From Anniella stebbinsi (Eukaryota; Chordata; Lepidosauria; Squamata; Anniellidae), in assembly GCA_029215795.1 (NCBI GenBank), contig JARDYH010000001.1:200577654-200641653 (forward strand): a stretch of DNA of 64,000 nt, in the 5' to 3' direction. This document shows, one piece after another, positions 11,003 to 21,920 of this stretch. Within the stretch, counting starts at the first letter, position 1. Each line of letters begins with the position of its first letter. The notes beneath the pieces are model-generated. The model was not told where the DNA came from, ran no database searches, and saw only the letters and a program-made list of their open reading frames with translations. Made by a program: the position numbers and the translations under genes.

Positions 11003-12082
11003 TAGGGTGACCAGATTTTGGAACCCAAAATCCTGGTCCCCCACCACAACCCAAAACAATCCCCCCCCACCAAGCCACCCCCCACCCAAAACAACCCCCC
11101 CCACCAAGCCACCCCCCCAAAAAACATCAGCCCGGACCTACCGGGTTCTCTTCCTCCGCCGTCCCTGCCGGGTCCTTCGCCACCGCCACCGCCGGGTCTG
11201 CCGCCGCCCCCAGGTCCCCCTCCGCCGCTGGATCCCCCCTCCACCGGGTCAGCCTCCAGGTCCTCCGCCGCCACCAGGTCCTCCGCTGCTGGGCTCGTAA
11301 GGCCAGAGGCCGCGCGGAAGAGGCAGGAGAGGGCCGGATCCGGAAGTGACATAATCGGCCCTCTCCCGCCTCTTCCGCGCGGCCTCTGACCTCCTCGGGG
11401 CTTGTCGCAATGGCGACGAGTCCCGAGGAGCCCAGATGCCCATGTGGAAGAGGCGGTAGAGGGCCGATTACGTCACTTCCGGATCCGGCCCTCTCCCTTC
11501 TCTTTCTCACAGCCTCTGGCCTCACGATCCCGGCAGCAGCGGTGAAGGACATGGCGGTGGTGGAGGACCCGGCGGTGGAGGACCCAGCGGCGGCGGACCC
11601 GGTGGCGGTGGAGGAGCCCGGGAAGTGGCCGCCCCAGCAGGTAAGTGCCCCCCCTCGTGCCTCCCGCCTCGCACCTCCCGCCTCACGCTCCTTACCTGCA
11701 GGGGCGTCCGCTTCTCTCCGGTGCTCGAATCTACTGAGAAACAGGCTTCGTGGCCTGCCTCTCAGTAGCATGTCGGGTGATGACGCGCTACTGAGGGACA
11801 GGCCGCGAAGCCTGTTTCTCAATAGATTTGCGCACCGGAGGGAAGCGGACGCCCCTGCAGGTAAGGAGCGCGAGACACGAGGGAGGGCACTTACCTGCTG
11901 GGGTGGCCGCTTCCCAGGCTCCGCCGCCGCCACTGCCGCCGGGTCTACCGCCACTCGTCGCTCGCTGCCACCGCCGCGTGACCCCCCGCCACCCTGGTTG
12001 GCCCCCACCGCCCCCTGGTTGGCCCGGATCGCCCCAGGTTTCCCGGTTAGGACTGGGAAACCTGGGCCATCTGGTCACCCTA
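11003..12082. mobile_element. CpG-rich nested-palindrome element with hAT-like ends
   Basis: The ends read TAGGGTGACCAG and CTGGTCACCCTA. Inside are three levels of inverted repeat. C-rich/CCG-rich DNA at 11030-11295 mirrors GGTGGAGGAC-type DNA at 11550-11640. 11300-11390 mirrors 11445-11515 (for example 'gagggccggatccggaagtg'). 11689-11773 mirrors 11795-11873 ('aggggcgtccgcttc', 'aaacaggcttcg'). The overlapping long frames here (293 codons minus, 258 plus) are products of GC skew and periodicity, with Pro/Gly/Ala/Arg-rich readings and no domain. CpG density is far above the flanks, suggesting a young or hypomethylated copy. Confidence 0.7.
11689..11873. repeat. Strong internal hairpin
   Basis: Arms of about 75-80 bases are nearly complementary around a short 'agcatgtcgggtgatgacg' loop at 11767-11785. 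The transcript would form a long, stable stem. This is the best-conserved palindrome inside the CpG-rich element. Confidence 0.75.
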
Positions 12083-12440
12083 GTATAGTGGGCCTGCCTT
12101 CTTTTGTATATGGTCACTCTAGTATAGTGCCTGCACCTTTAACTGTTGTGATGAAGAGGGAATTTCACCAGGGACTAATCAAATGACACTGGCTGAAATT
12201 CCCTTTGCTTTACACCTGTTAAAGTTACATGAGCCCTGACTTGGATTTTATCTGGTCAGCCTAAGCAAGGAACAATATATCGTTGCTGGGAGCATGCATT
12301 TTCCCCAAGCTACTATGAGGATTGCAGCTAATATCAGAGGCAACAGGGAATCTTATGGGGTGCGGATGGCAGATGACATCAGTGGCTCTGCTAATAAAAA
12401 AATGTCAACGCTGCGACACCTGGATCCACTACACCACTGT

Positions 12441-13105
12441 GCATAGACTATTAGTGTCCATAGGTTGTGAGGGTGTTGGTTGGTTGGTTGGTTGGTATTG
12501 CTTTCTTCACAAAGTACTCTCCGTGTAATCCCATGACAGCATTGGGATATGGCAAAGACTGGAATTATAAATAGTCCTATTGTCTCCCTGCAATTGTGAG
12601 TGAATTTCAGGACAGATGAAGATGGTGGGACACTGAACCAAACAAACAGAAATCCTGAAATGGGGCCCCTAATAGATGCTAGGTTCAGTTCTATAACCCC
12701 ATAAATGGCGAAATAGGTTTAGAGATATGAGATGTAGAGAAATGTTGGGTGTGAAAGGACTTAAAGCATTTGTGTTGGAAGTTCTTCTGCATCTTAGGCC
12801 TGCGTGAGGGTGGATGCTTTTGATTAACTCTTAAGGGGGGAAAACCACAGCTTGCTTAGCATATTCTCACTCTGAGCAGCTTTACCCGATTCCTTTGGAA
12901 TTGCCTAATGCAGTTTTCTGTGCCTGTAATTTTATATAATCTGATCATTCTGCATGCTTTTTTCTTTCTTTTTAAAGCACACTTACATGGAGTGTGCAGC
13001 ATCCTTGCAGGAAGAATATCCTGGTCTACTGTGAATTAGTGTGTGTGTGGCTGAAGCAATGCTACTGAGGGTTCCTGTACCATCCTAAAGGATTCCAAAG
13101 CTTTA
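12441..13105. other. Anonymous sequence
   Basis: Only a short (TTGG)n patch near 12477-12494 stands out. No gene is seen. Confidence 0.4.
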
Positions 13106-13110
13106 TTCGG

Positions 13111-13648
13111 CCCTTTCTACACCATAGGGGTGTAGAGGGAGAGGGACGAGCCCGGAAGTACCTTCTTCTGGGCTCGTTGCTCTAATCCACATCATGGTGG
13201 GTGCAACGTCCTGGCTTCCTCCTGGGCTGTCGCGCCCGCCATTTTTTTTAAAGGATCCGAAGAGCGCATTTGTGCTCCTTCGGAAAGGTAGGTTTTGGTT
13301 TTTTTAAAACCAACCAGGCCCCCCCTCCCCCACCATCCTGGGGATGGTGAACTTGGCCCCCCCTCTCCCCTGATGGGCATGGAGCCACGCAGTCTGTCTC
13401 CGTGCCCATTTCTGCTGCCCTGCTTACTCGCAAATAAATGCAGCAGCAGCCGGGATGGGCGGCCACATCTCCCGCAGTCCCGGGAACTTCACGGGACCGC
13501 AATAAAATTGGGATTTTCCAGGGATCCCTTATCCCTGGCAAATCCCATGACCGTCCCCTCACCCCACCCCCAGGAGTCCCTGTGCGTCATGTGAATGCAC
13601 AGGGACCAGCCAGGGATGATACCAGGCCAAAAGCCTGGTGTAGAAGGG
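13111..13648. mobile_element. DNA-transposon-like element with CCCTTTCTACACCA ends
   Basis: The terminal inverted repeats are 'ccctttctacacca' (13111-13124) and 'tggtgtagaaggg' (13636-13648). The interior is GC-rich, with short local palindromes ('gggatcccttatccctgg'). No transposase is visible. No target duplication was recognised, so the superfamily is open. Confidence 0.6.
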
Positions 13649-14032
13649 AGTGAAAATATGGTCCCTCCATGAAATTCTCTGCAATCCACAAATCACTGAA
13701 GCTGGCACACTTGCATTTGAAGGTGTGAAAGATGAACATTTAATCAAATCAGTTCCCTTGATGATGCAAGTGAAAGAGCATCAGTTCTGTAAAGCGGCTT
13801 AGCTCGTTTTCAGCATCTGGATGTGCAAGTTTGCCCCTGAAGGAGAGCTTATTTCAGAATGTGTTGGGTTGTATTAAATGTTCATCTTCTGCATTTCTGG
13901 GAACTTGTTTCTCCCCCCCCCCCCACCCCGCATTCTTTCCGTTTTGGGTGCTTCCCTAAGTATAAGTATACTTGTACTTATAGTCATTGAGGGCTGATCC
14001 ATGCATGGATGTAAATTGATCAGGGACTCATA
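13649..14032. other. Anonymous sequence with a poly-C run
   Basis: A C run lies at 13913-13924. No gene is seen. Confidence 0.35.
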
Positions 14033-14378
14033 GGCCTGTTCTACAAGAATTCGCCTTTATGCCTGGTTAGGTGATTATGTGCATATTCACAGAAGCGCAT
14101 TTACGCCTAATACCTCTGTACGAGAGGCGACGAAGCGCATTACTGGACAACCAAAACGCGATTTAAACTGTTGACATACGGAGAATCGCTTGTTCACATA
14201 GTCAAAATGCGCTTTAACGGCCGGAGCAAAATAAAACTCGCTATTTAACGCGCATTCGATAATGCGCATAATCGGAGAGAAAACACGCCTCTACGCCCGA
14301 TTTGCGCTCCGTTGTTATAGAGGTAAATTTTTTAATGCGCCTTGAAAGAGCTTTAAATGCCTCTTGTAGAGGCAGCCG
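14033..14378. mobile_element. CpG-dense, AT-balanced DNA-transposon-like element
   Basis: The ends 'ggcctgttctacaag' and 'cttgtagaggcagcc' are imperfect inverted repeats similar to the CTACACC ends at 13111. The interior has many GCGC, GCGCATT and ACGC words, with CpG far denser than the surroundings although it is not GC-rich. No transposase is seen. Possible 3-bp flanks (ata/gta) do not match exactly. Confidence 0.5.
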
Positions 14379-14849
14379 TAAATGAACATGTGAACTCCTT
14401 CCCATAAAGGGCCTCTTCACACATTCATAGATGTGTGTATACATACCTAAGGGAAGGTGGGGCAGCCGGGCAGCCATGACATATTGCCTACCTGTCCTGA
14501 TCCCTCCCCTTTTCCCTGCTATGAGTACTAGACTGCCATGATCACCTTACTGCCATCTTGCTATGAGCCCTTTGCGGGTGAAAGGAGGGGGAGGAATAAA
14601 GAGATGAGACCAGTACATATGGTTCCAAATTCAGGCCACATCTATTAAAGGTCTGCAAAGGGAAAACTGGGCGGGGCCTACTTTACATCAGTAACTATCT
14701 GGCGTTATAGCGGGTCAAGCATTCGATGCCTGACGGGTGGTGTTATTGTGTTTGTCACCCCGAGGGCTACCCATTTTGAGGAGGGGAGGCCTTGCCATGT
14801 CACTTCCTCCCGGGGCCACAAAACACCGGGTGGAGTAAGGTGAGTTGAC
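14379..14849. other. Anonymous sequence
   Basis: No gene or clear repeat is seen. Confidence 0.35.
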
Positions 14850-14857
14850 CTCACAGG

Positions 14858-15207
14858 CAGGGCCGTGCAGAGCTGGTAATATGCCCAGGCCAGATGGGAA
14901 GTGTGTGCCCTCCATTTCAAAAAAGGAGGACAACATGGCCACTACAAGGAGGCATGCCCACCAACATGTTCATTCTACATAACACCTTCATATTAAACTT
15001 GTTCTACAACACCTCAAGGCACATATATCTCCGCCCAGCATGCGGCATATGGCCCTCTGGAGCTTGTAGTCTGACTGTGGTATTCACGACAGACAGCTTC
15101 TGCATTGTTTCCGCAAGGCTGGCTCCTCGCTTCTCGATGGGCTGCTAACGCTATGGAAGCAGTAGCGTAAGCTGGGGGGGGGCTCCTCGTCGGAGTGCAT
15201 GGCCCTG
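14858..15207 (-). mobile_element. Non-autonomous hAT element, copy 1 (350 bp)
   Basis: The inverted ends are 'cagggccgtgcagag' and 'gagtgcatggccctg'. An exact 8-bp target duplication, ctcacagg, lies at 14850-14857 and 15208-15215, the hallmark of hAT insertion. The body matches copies at 21533 and 25966 in reverse. It lacks the central segment of the 631-bp copy and part of the sequence next to one end. No transposase is present, so it depended on a partner. Confidence 0.85.
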
Positions 15208-15215
15208 CTCACAGG

Positions 15216-15780
15216 TAAACCTTATCCAGCCACTGGGGCCACAAAACCCTCAGCAGAGGCCTGAGGCATCACCTGTCACCAAAACAGTGCCACAGAATGA
15301 TCACCATACCCGTCCCTCTAAGTGTGCCCGCCCCACCTGCCTGAACCAAATGTGACCGAATTAACTTAATGTCGAAATGTAAAATTTCCTAAGACATTCT
15401 CTCCCCACTTACAGTGTGGAGTAGGTGAAAAAACACATTGCCCTGGCCAAACAGACTATGTGCAAAAAAATCCTACTCAGCCCCCAAAAGGGCAACCAGG
15501 TGAAACCCACACGGCATACAGGAGAGAGCCGCAAATCCAAAGAGGCTGGGAGCTGGCCGTGTCCACCTAATATAGGCCCTGCCATCCCACCCCCAGCCGG
15601 TGGCGCCACTAGATTGTCGCCAATGGTGATCTAGCACGTCTCTTCTCCCCCCCCCCCAACAGCATCCCCGCGGCCTTGTGTACAGGACGCGGTGGAAGAG
15701 CGTTTGTGTTCATAGGCAACAAGTGTGATCCCCTATTGAGCCAATCTGATGCTAACCTTGTAGCAGTAGATAAGGAAAAA
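15216..15780. other. Anonymous sequence
   Basis: No gene is seen. A C run lies near 15649-15658. Confidence 0.35.
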
Positions 15781-15784
15781 GGGT

Positions 15785-15900
15785 GTAGATCAGGGATGGG
15801 GATGCTATGGACTCCAACTTCCATCATCCCTGGCCATTGGCTATGCTGGCTGGGGTTGATGGGAGTTGGAGTCCAATGACATCTGGAGTGCTGTAGAAGG
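15785..15900. repeat. Palindromic repeat family A
   Basis: The arms 'ggactccaacttccatcatc' and 'gatgggagttggagtccaat' flank 'cattggctatgctggctggg'. Confidence 0.7.
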
Positions 15901-16164
15901 TTGTCTAACTGGGAAAGAAACATAAACCATCTGAAGTCGGACGTTGGAAAGGAGAAGGAATATTCCACTTGCAGTATATATTTTTTTTAAATGAGGACAG
16001 GACTACTTTCTGTGACCAAAATGGAGCTGCTGCTGAAACGGGCAGCTCTGTGTTGAGCTCGCTCTCCCCTTCTATAATAGATATTAAAACATGCCTGTAT
16101 TGTTGTGACATCATCATGCTGTGTGATTTCCTGACTGTGCCAGTGGCACAGGCAGCCTCTAATG

Positions 16165-17230
16165 TAGAACCAGTGGTGTAGCAGAGCCACAGTTTACAGG
16201 GTCAAACCACTGGGATGTTTTGATTAGAGGGGATAATGACATCATCAGCTATACAGACTTCCCTGTTCTTTCTGAGTTTAGCTGCAATCCTCAAAGTAGC
16301 TGGGAGAAAATGGATTTTCTAGCAACAATACTGTTACTCACTTGCACCCCAGTCTTGAGAAGGGTGAACTTGCAGGGCTTTGGCACTTACTCAGACTTCC
16401 GTTTCCTAGAAGGAGGGCACTGGGGGCTTGTGGTGTTTTGTGGTTTATTTACACTGTGCTCAGGCTGAAGGCCTACCGCATCACAACTCCAAGCAAAACT
16501 CTGCTTCCTCTCAGCTGCCCAAGGATCTCCATCTACCAGACAAAAGCCAACCTCTCCTTTTGTCTTAGATTCCCCCTTGCCCCAGATTCATTTTCTCTAC
16601 TCCTCAGGCCTTCTAGAACAAAGCTTACCATTTGAAGATAACCGTTGGGTAACTTGACCAAAAGACTGAACTGGGGGAAAACCTCAGTCTCTTTGTACTT
16701 AGCAGCACTGAATTGTAAGGGACTCCTGGATAGGCTGACCATATGAAAAGGAGGACAGGGCTCATGTAACTTTAACAGTTGTAGAGAAAAGAGAATTTCA
16801 GCCAGTGTCATTTGTATGCAATTAGTTCCTGGTGATATTCCCTCTTCATCACAGCTGTTAAAGTTGCAGGGGCCCTGCCTTCTTTTGTATATGGTCACTC
16901 TAGTATAGTGCATGCACCTTTAACTGTTGTGATGAAGAGGGAATTTCACCAGGAACTAATTGCATACAAATGACCCTGGCTGAAATTCCCTTTTCTCTAC
17001 AACTGTTAAAGTTACATGAGCCCTGTCCTCCTTTTCATATGGTCAGCCTACTCCTGGATGAAATATAGACTGACCGCCAACATATAACAATACATTTTTG
17101 TGAGCTTATCCCTATTGGAATGCAAAGTATTTTGGGGGGGTTTGGGTTTGAGTGGGCAATTTAGGCCCACTAGCTTTGATAAAGACCTGCCCCCGATGGA
17201 AGTGAAAACTGTAAGAACTGGTTTGTTAAC
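16165..17230 (+). repeat. Family R repeat, split copy
   Basis: 16165-16340 ('gatgttttg...gataatgacatcatc', 'gagtttagctgcaatcc', 'ctagcaacaata') and about 17110-17230 ('aatgcaaagtatttt', 'ggcccactagctttgat', 'aactggtttgtt') are the two halves of the repeat intact at 19275-19572. About 770 bases, including a hairpin element, lie between them. Confidence 0.65.
16731..17050 (-). mobile_element. Hairpin hAT-like MITE, copy with perfect 8-bp duplication
   Basis: This 320-bp fold-back element runs from taggctgacc to ggtcagccta. An exact duplication, ctcctgga, lies at 16723-16730 and 17051-17058. Arms of about 140 bases pair with each other. The spacer (near 16875-16915) carries a degenerate third copy of the terminus, here in reverse. 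No coding capacity. Confidence 0.9.
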
Positions 17231-17309
17231 TTCGAAATAAAATGTTTCTCCCTGGTGCTGGGGAAAGAAACTCCTGGAAAATCCATCCACATTTCCAACA
17301 AGTGCAGCC

Positions 17310-17435
17310 TTCTCCGGCTTGATGTTTTGGGCTACAGCTCTCAAAATTCTTCACCACTGGCCATGCTGGCTGGAGCTGGTGGGAGTTGAAGTCCAAAACA
17401 TTTGGAGGGGCCCACGTTGGGGAAGGCCCCGTTCA
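17310..17435. repeat. Palindromic repeat family A
   Basis: The arms 'gttttgggctacagctctca' and 'gggagttgaagtccaaaac' flank 'ccactggccatgctggctgg'. Confidence 0.7.
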
Positions 17436-18354
17436 TGTATCGAAGATGTGCTGATGTGGCTTCTCCCTGTGGTAACAGGTCTACAAACATGTGTGGTCCT
17501 TTCTGAAGGGCCATGATTTCCTCAGAAGTTCGACAAACATGTGCAGAATATTCCTAATGTTCTAGACAAATGAAGAGTGGCAACTCTGTGAACGTAACCC
17601 AGGGCTGCTACAGTACCTTAGGATGACTCAGATCAGCCTAGAGAACTTGAAGGGGAAAAAGTAGATACAATAACTTTGAGTGAACGGGAAATTCCTTCAA
17701 CGTAACATCATCCGCAATGCTGGTTGAAAAGTAAATGTGTGGTGTGTGGATAGTGAGTCAGTGCCGATTAATTATTCCCTCATTCTGCTTGATGGAAAGT
17801 GGAATGTCTTCTTTATTGGAAAGAGAGCTAAGAGAAAAGGAGATCACATCAAAACACAAAAAGCCAGTCCTCACACACCAACAGGCACATCAAGCATCAG
17901 AGCCAATCTTCAGTGTTTCCTGAGCCTGTTTACATTGCAAGAAGGCCGGTCCTGATAGTAAAAGGGTCAGCAGTAAATGCAGGTTAGAGCTGAAGCACAT
18001 TTGACAGCCATGAATCCTGCTCTGGACATCTTGATGTCTACTGTCTCCTGAATTGTACAACCATTTCAAGTGTGCAAAGTGCGTAAGATACATTATCTCA
18101 ATGATCCTTACCGAAACCCTGTAAGTTAGGGCAGTATAGCTATACTCATGTGGCAACGCAGAGGTTTGAAGAGGGGAAGGCCAAGAGAGAGGGAAGCTTA
18201 CCTAAAGAGCCCTTCCAAGTTCATGCCTGAGGAGACAGTCAACCTCTCTTGAGTTCACAACTTTCCGCCTAGGGACAATATGCAGTCAAAATGAAGCCCT
18301 TTTAAGTCCCTGCTGACTCAAATGGGAGAGATGTAAGTACCTGCTTAATGTTCC
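17436..18354. other. Anonymous sequence
   Basis: No supported gene. Overlapping short frames at 17735-17955 show no family features. Confidence 0.4.
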
Positions 18355-18362
18355 CATTAAAA

Positions 18363-18682
18363 TAGGCTGACCAGATAAAATCCAGGTCAGGGCTCATGTA
18401 ACTTTAACAGTTGTAGAGAAAAGGGAATTTCAGCCAGTGTCATTTGTATGCAATTAGTTCCTGGTGATATTCCCTCTTCATCACAACAGTTAAAGGTGCA
18501 GGCACTATACTAGAGTGACCATATACAAAAGAAGGCAGGGCTCCTGCAACTTTAACTGTTGTGATGAAGAGGGAATTTCACCAGGAACTAATTGTATACA
18601 AATGACACTGGTTGAAATTCCCTTTTCTCTACAACTGTTAAAGTTACATGAGCCCTGACCTGGATTTTATCTGGTCAGCCTA
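18363..18682 (+). mobile_element. Hairpin hAT-like MITE, 'AGATAAAATCC' end variant
   Basis: This 320-bp fold-back copy has the exact duplication cattaaaa at 18355-18362 and 18683-18690. Both termini carry the same variant (gaccagataaaatcc / ggattttatctggtc) instead of the gaccatatgaaaagg type. Confidence 0.9.
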
Positions 18683-18691
18683 CATTAAAAC

Positions 18692-18900
18692 AATGGCTTG
18701 GTTCAAACAACATGACAACCCATACTCAAGGTTGAGTATGGGTTCAGTGTGGGTTGTCATTGCACCGTGAGTTGTTGAGCTGTGTGAACCCATCTGCGCT
18801 AACACACCATGGTTTGTTAACCACAAACAGTCCATGAAGAGAACCTATGGTTTGCTGTTGGGTTGTGCACTGTGGGTTGTGGGGGTCCAATGATTATCTG
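18692..18900. repeat. Partial Harbinger-like repeat (one end)
   Basis: 'ggcttggttcaaacaacatg' resembles the left ends at 44349 and 59221. It is followed by a short palindrome, 'cccatactcaaggttgagtatggg'. No right end was found. Confidence 0.4.
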
Positions 18901-19274
18901 AAAGGCCACAGGTTTCCCAACCCTGCTCTAATCTAAAGGTCGCATAATCCACTGGGGTGTAATTCCAAGCAATTCCTCACCACAGCTCATGGCATATCAC
19001 AGAGTAAAAGTATGCACATTTGGGCAGGACATCAACCCCCCCCCCCCAGCGCCAATGTGAAAATGAAAAGTAACACATTCTTTGTAGATAATCCCCCCCC
19101 CCCACACATCCACCACTGAATTCTGTGCCCTTTTAATTTTCAGAGGGTGACAGGCTCTCCTTGCTCCCACCTTTTCCAACATCTCTGACCCCATTAGACC
19201 TTATTCTTCTGTCTTCTTCTGATTGCCTGGATTTCATTTTTAAGTTAATACCCTGCATCTCCCTCCCATCGGGA
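18901..19274. other. Anonymous sequence with C runs
   Basis: C runs lie at 19037-19047 and 19093-19102. No gene is seen. Confidence 0.35.
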
Positions 19275-19572
19275 TTTCTTTCACACAGTGATGTAGTGGA
19301 GCCAGGGCTCACAGGCATGCAGCTCCAACACTGTAGGGACACTGACATCATCTGCCCCCCCCCAGCATTCCCTGTTCCCTCTGAGCTTAGCTGCAATCCA
19401 CACAGTAGCTATGGGGAAATGAATTTTCCCAGCAACAATATATTGTTCCTTGTTACAATGCAAAGTGTTATGGGGCGGCTGGGCCTTGAATGGGCCATAA
19501 AGATCTATTAGCTTTATAAAAGACCTGCTCCTGGTGGAGATGAAAACTGCTAGAACTGGTTTGTTGATGTAG
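19275..19572 (+). repeat. Family R repeat, intact copy
   Basis: This is the uninterrupted reference for the split copies at 10862-12440 and 16165-17230. The landmarks run in order: gatgtagtggagcc, gacatcatctg, gcttagctgcaatcc, cagcaacaatatattgttcc, aatgcaaagtgttatgg, gaactggtttgttgat. Origin unknown; no coding capacity was seen. Confidence 0.65.
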
Positions 19573-21524
19573 AACAACACAGCTGCCTGAATTTTTGGAC
19601 TCTCCTTGGGGACCATCATGAGGAGTGCCTGCATTTCTAAATTTACTACTACACCAATGATTTTGCTACCAGTTGGGAGGCATTTAAGGATGCTTGGCAA
19701 GAATCCGTGTTTCCATACTATTGCTCCCCTTGGCCTTTTAAAACATTTTTGGGGTGACTAAGGGCACCATGAGGGGCAGTACAGCTTCAGTGATAGTTTT
19801 GAAGCATTCAGCTCCAGGCTTCATGTATCATCTGGGAAATAACCTTTTAACTCCTTTGATCTGCTGGTTTCTTGGTTCCTTCCACTGTCAACAAGATCTC
19901 ATGCAGGCTGATTAAGAGAGCATAGTTTGCATTGATTAGGACAGGGGTGGGGGGTGCGTTGCAGTGGTGGGCGAGGCCGAAAGCAAAAAAGGCAGGGACA
20001 AAAATACCAGCATATTTTAGCTGAAAGCTCTTCCGGCCAGTAAGTAAGCTTTACGAGAGGCATGCCAACGCTTTAGAATCAGGGAAAATGCAGTAAAGCC
20101 GTGAAACCACCCAATAATCAGTTGTCAGGGGCAAGGACATGTGGCCAGGGAAAGGGTGTGGCCAGGGAAGGGGTGTGGCCATCTGAGGAACCCTGAAGGG
20201 CTGGATTGGGACCCTAGGCAGGTCAGATTTGGACCCTGGGCCTGAGGTTCCACACCCCTGGATTAGGATATTTTGCATCAGCTTTCTTGTTCCCTTGGCC
20301 TTCAGTTGACTGCTTCAAGGCCATTCCATACATGACATGACAACAAAGCCAGGCTTGCCAATGAGTGTATACCAGGAGCAAGGAGCTGTAGTCAATCCCT
20401 CTCCTCTGCTGGGTTTGCTTCTGATGCAGAAATTTCCAAACATAGGTTCTTCTCCTTCACGCTGTATATTTTTAAGTGTACACTTAAAAATAAAAATCAG
20501 TGTATGCCTAAAAACAAATAATGTGTGAAGTTTCCCACAGGACGGCCAATAACTTAACCAATAGAAAATGACCTTTCCATCTCCAGCAGCCAGGCTTGCC
20601 AGAATGCCTCAGGAAAGTTCGCACAAATATAAACTTTGTAATGCTGTAGGAAGAAATGAAGGAGCTCTTGCCAGCTTGTGTCAGTCTGCTCTTCACCTTG
20701 CAAGGGTGTTTTTTTTTAAGTGTTTCTAAACCGATACTCTAAATGTGATTAAGCTCTTGTGTGCTTGAGGCTTCAATGAGCCAAACAGACTTTCAAGTGG
20801 CTTTTCCTGTTAACATAATGTTACATGTAAGCAGCCGGCTAAGCCAAGTTTTACCACGTGAAGGCTTGAGTGAGAAGTAGGGTTGGATTTCAGCAGGTTT
20901 CTTTTCCCTCCTATATTTACGCGTTTGGGGACGGGGGGGGGACGGGGGGAGGGAGGGACCGGGTGCAAGTGGTGCAGGATTAGTTTTACATCTTGCAAAT
21001 AGCTTAGCATTGTTCGTGATAATGAGCCCCCTCGAAAAACACACACGCAACAAAATGATTGTACCGAGTCTTGGGAAGGTTCAGCTGCTTCATTAGCAGG
21101 CTGAAAACAAGGACGTTTCAAGTTTCATTAAAGTCAGATGTAAATGCCTGTGTTCCAAGACCACTTGGAAACGAAAAGGGACAACTTTAAGCCACACTAT
21201 CTTAGTACAGAAAGAGATGGCTAGTGGTGAGGCAGAGATCTGATGCTGAAATTATTCATTTGGTACCATTAGCTTCTCAGTGTAATCCTCTGCTGTTATT
21301 ATGAAAGAAAAACGTGGGTTTATGTATCTACAGTGTGAGCGCAAAACCTCTCACAGCTTGAGATGGCTGCTGACATCCTCCGTGGCCCATCCCGGAGGAC
21401 CCCTCAGAGTGAGATATCTGCCTGCCTGCCGCCCTAGGGAGTTCCACATGGCTGCTCTCTTGCTGCTGTACTCTAAGGTCTTCAGAGTGAGGCACAGGGC
21501 AGGTGGCCGCAGCCACTCTGGAGA
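19573..21524. other. Mostly anonymous sequence
   Basis: 20150-20275 ('ggaccctaggcaggtc...gaggttccacacccctgg') reads like part of an interspersed repeat. The G/A-rich patch at 20930-20960 is low complexity. No gene is seen. Confidence 0.4.
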
Positions 21525-21532
21525 GCTACGCC

Positions 21533-21912
21533 CAGGGCCGTGAAGAGGGGGAGCAGTGGGGGCAGTTGGCCCAGGGCCCACGATTTTGAGGGGGCACTCC
21601 AACGAGGAGATCCCCCCCAGCTCACGCTACTGCTTCCGTAGCGTAAGCTGCCCATCGAAAAGCGAGGAGCCCGCCTTGCGGAAACAGCATAAAAGCCGTC
21701 CGTCGTGAAATTCTGAATGTGAAGAAGTGATGTCTTACATCTTGAATAAAAGTGCTTCCCATTACCTTTTTTATAAATTGTTGTAGTTCATATATGTATT
21801 TAGCACTGAATCAGTGCCACTGATGAAAAAATACTTAATGAGCAGTTTGAAATGGGGAGGGGGCACACACTTCCCATCTGGCCTGGGCATATTACCAGCT
21901 CTGCACAGCCTA
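21533..21912 (+). mobile_element. Non-autonomous hAT element, copy 2 (~380 bp)
   Basis: Ends 'cagggccgtgaagag' and 'agctctgcacagcc'. Flanking 8-mers gctacgcc (21525-21532) and cctacgcc (21913-21920) match at 7 of 8. The body aligns to copies at 14858 (reverse) and 25966 (same strand). The middle carries about 140 bases not seen in the other two copies. No transposase. Confidence 0.75.
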
Positions 21913-21920
21913 CCTACGCC

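Larger units (their letters stand above)
10997..12263. mobile_element. Hairpin element copy with a large GC-rich insertion
   Basis: The outer ends are a short left remnant (TAGG) and a right end 'atctggtcagccta' at 12250-12263. They are flanked by near-identical 8-mers, atcaagga (10989-10996) and agcaagga (12264-12271), 7 of 8 matching. 12091-12263 is one half of the hairpin family in the orientation seen at 16731-17050. The left half has been replaced by the element at 11003-12082. Confidence 0.7.
10862..12440 (-). repeat. Old interspersed repeat (family R), split by a nested insertion
   Basis: 10862-10988 and 12272-12440 are the two halves of the reverse complement of the repeat intact at 19275-19572 ('atcaacaaaccagt', 'tggcccattcaag', then 'caaggaacaatatat', 'gattgcagcta', 'gatgacatca'). 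A composite element separates the halves. The superfamily is unknown. Confidence 0.7.

Noticed and set aside
11127..12186. Long open frames (293 codons minus, 258 codons plus) in the CpG-rich region
   Set aside because: They overlap on both strands, read as Pro/Gly/Ala/Arg-rich low complexity without domains, and lie inside a palindromic transposon, where stop-free frames follow from high GC.
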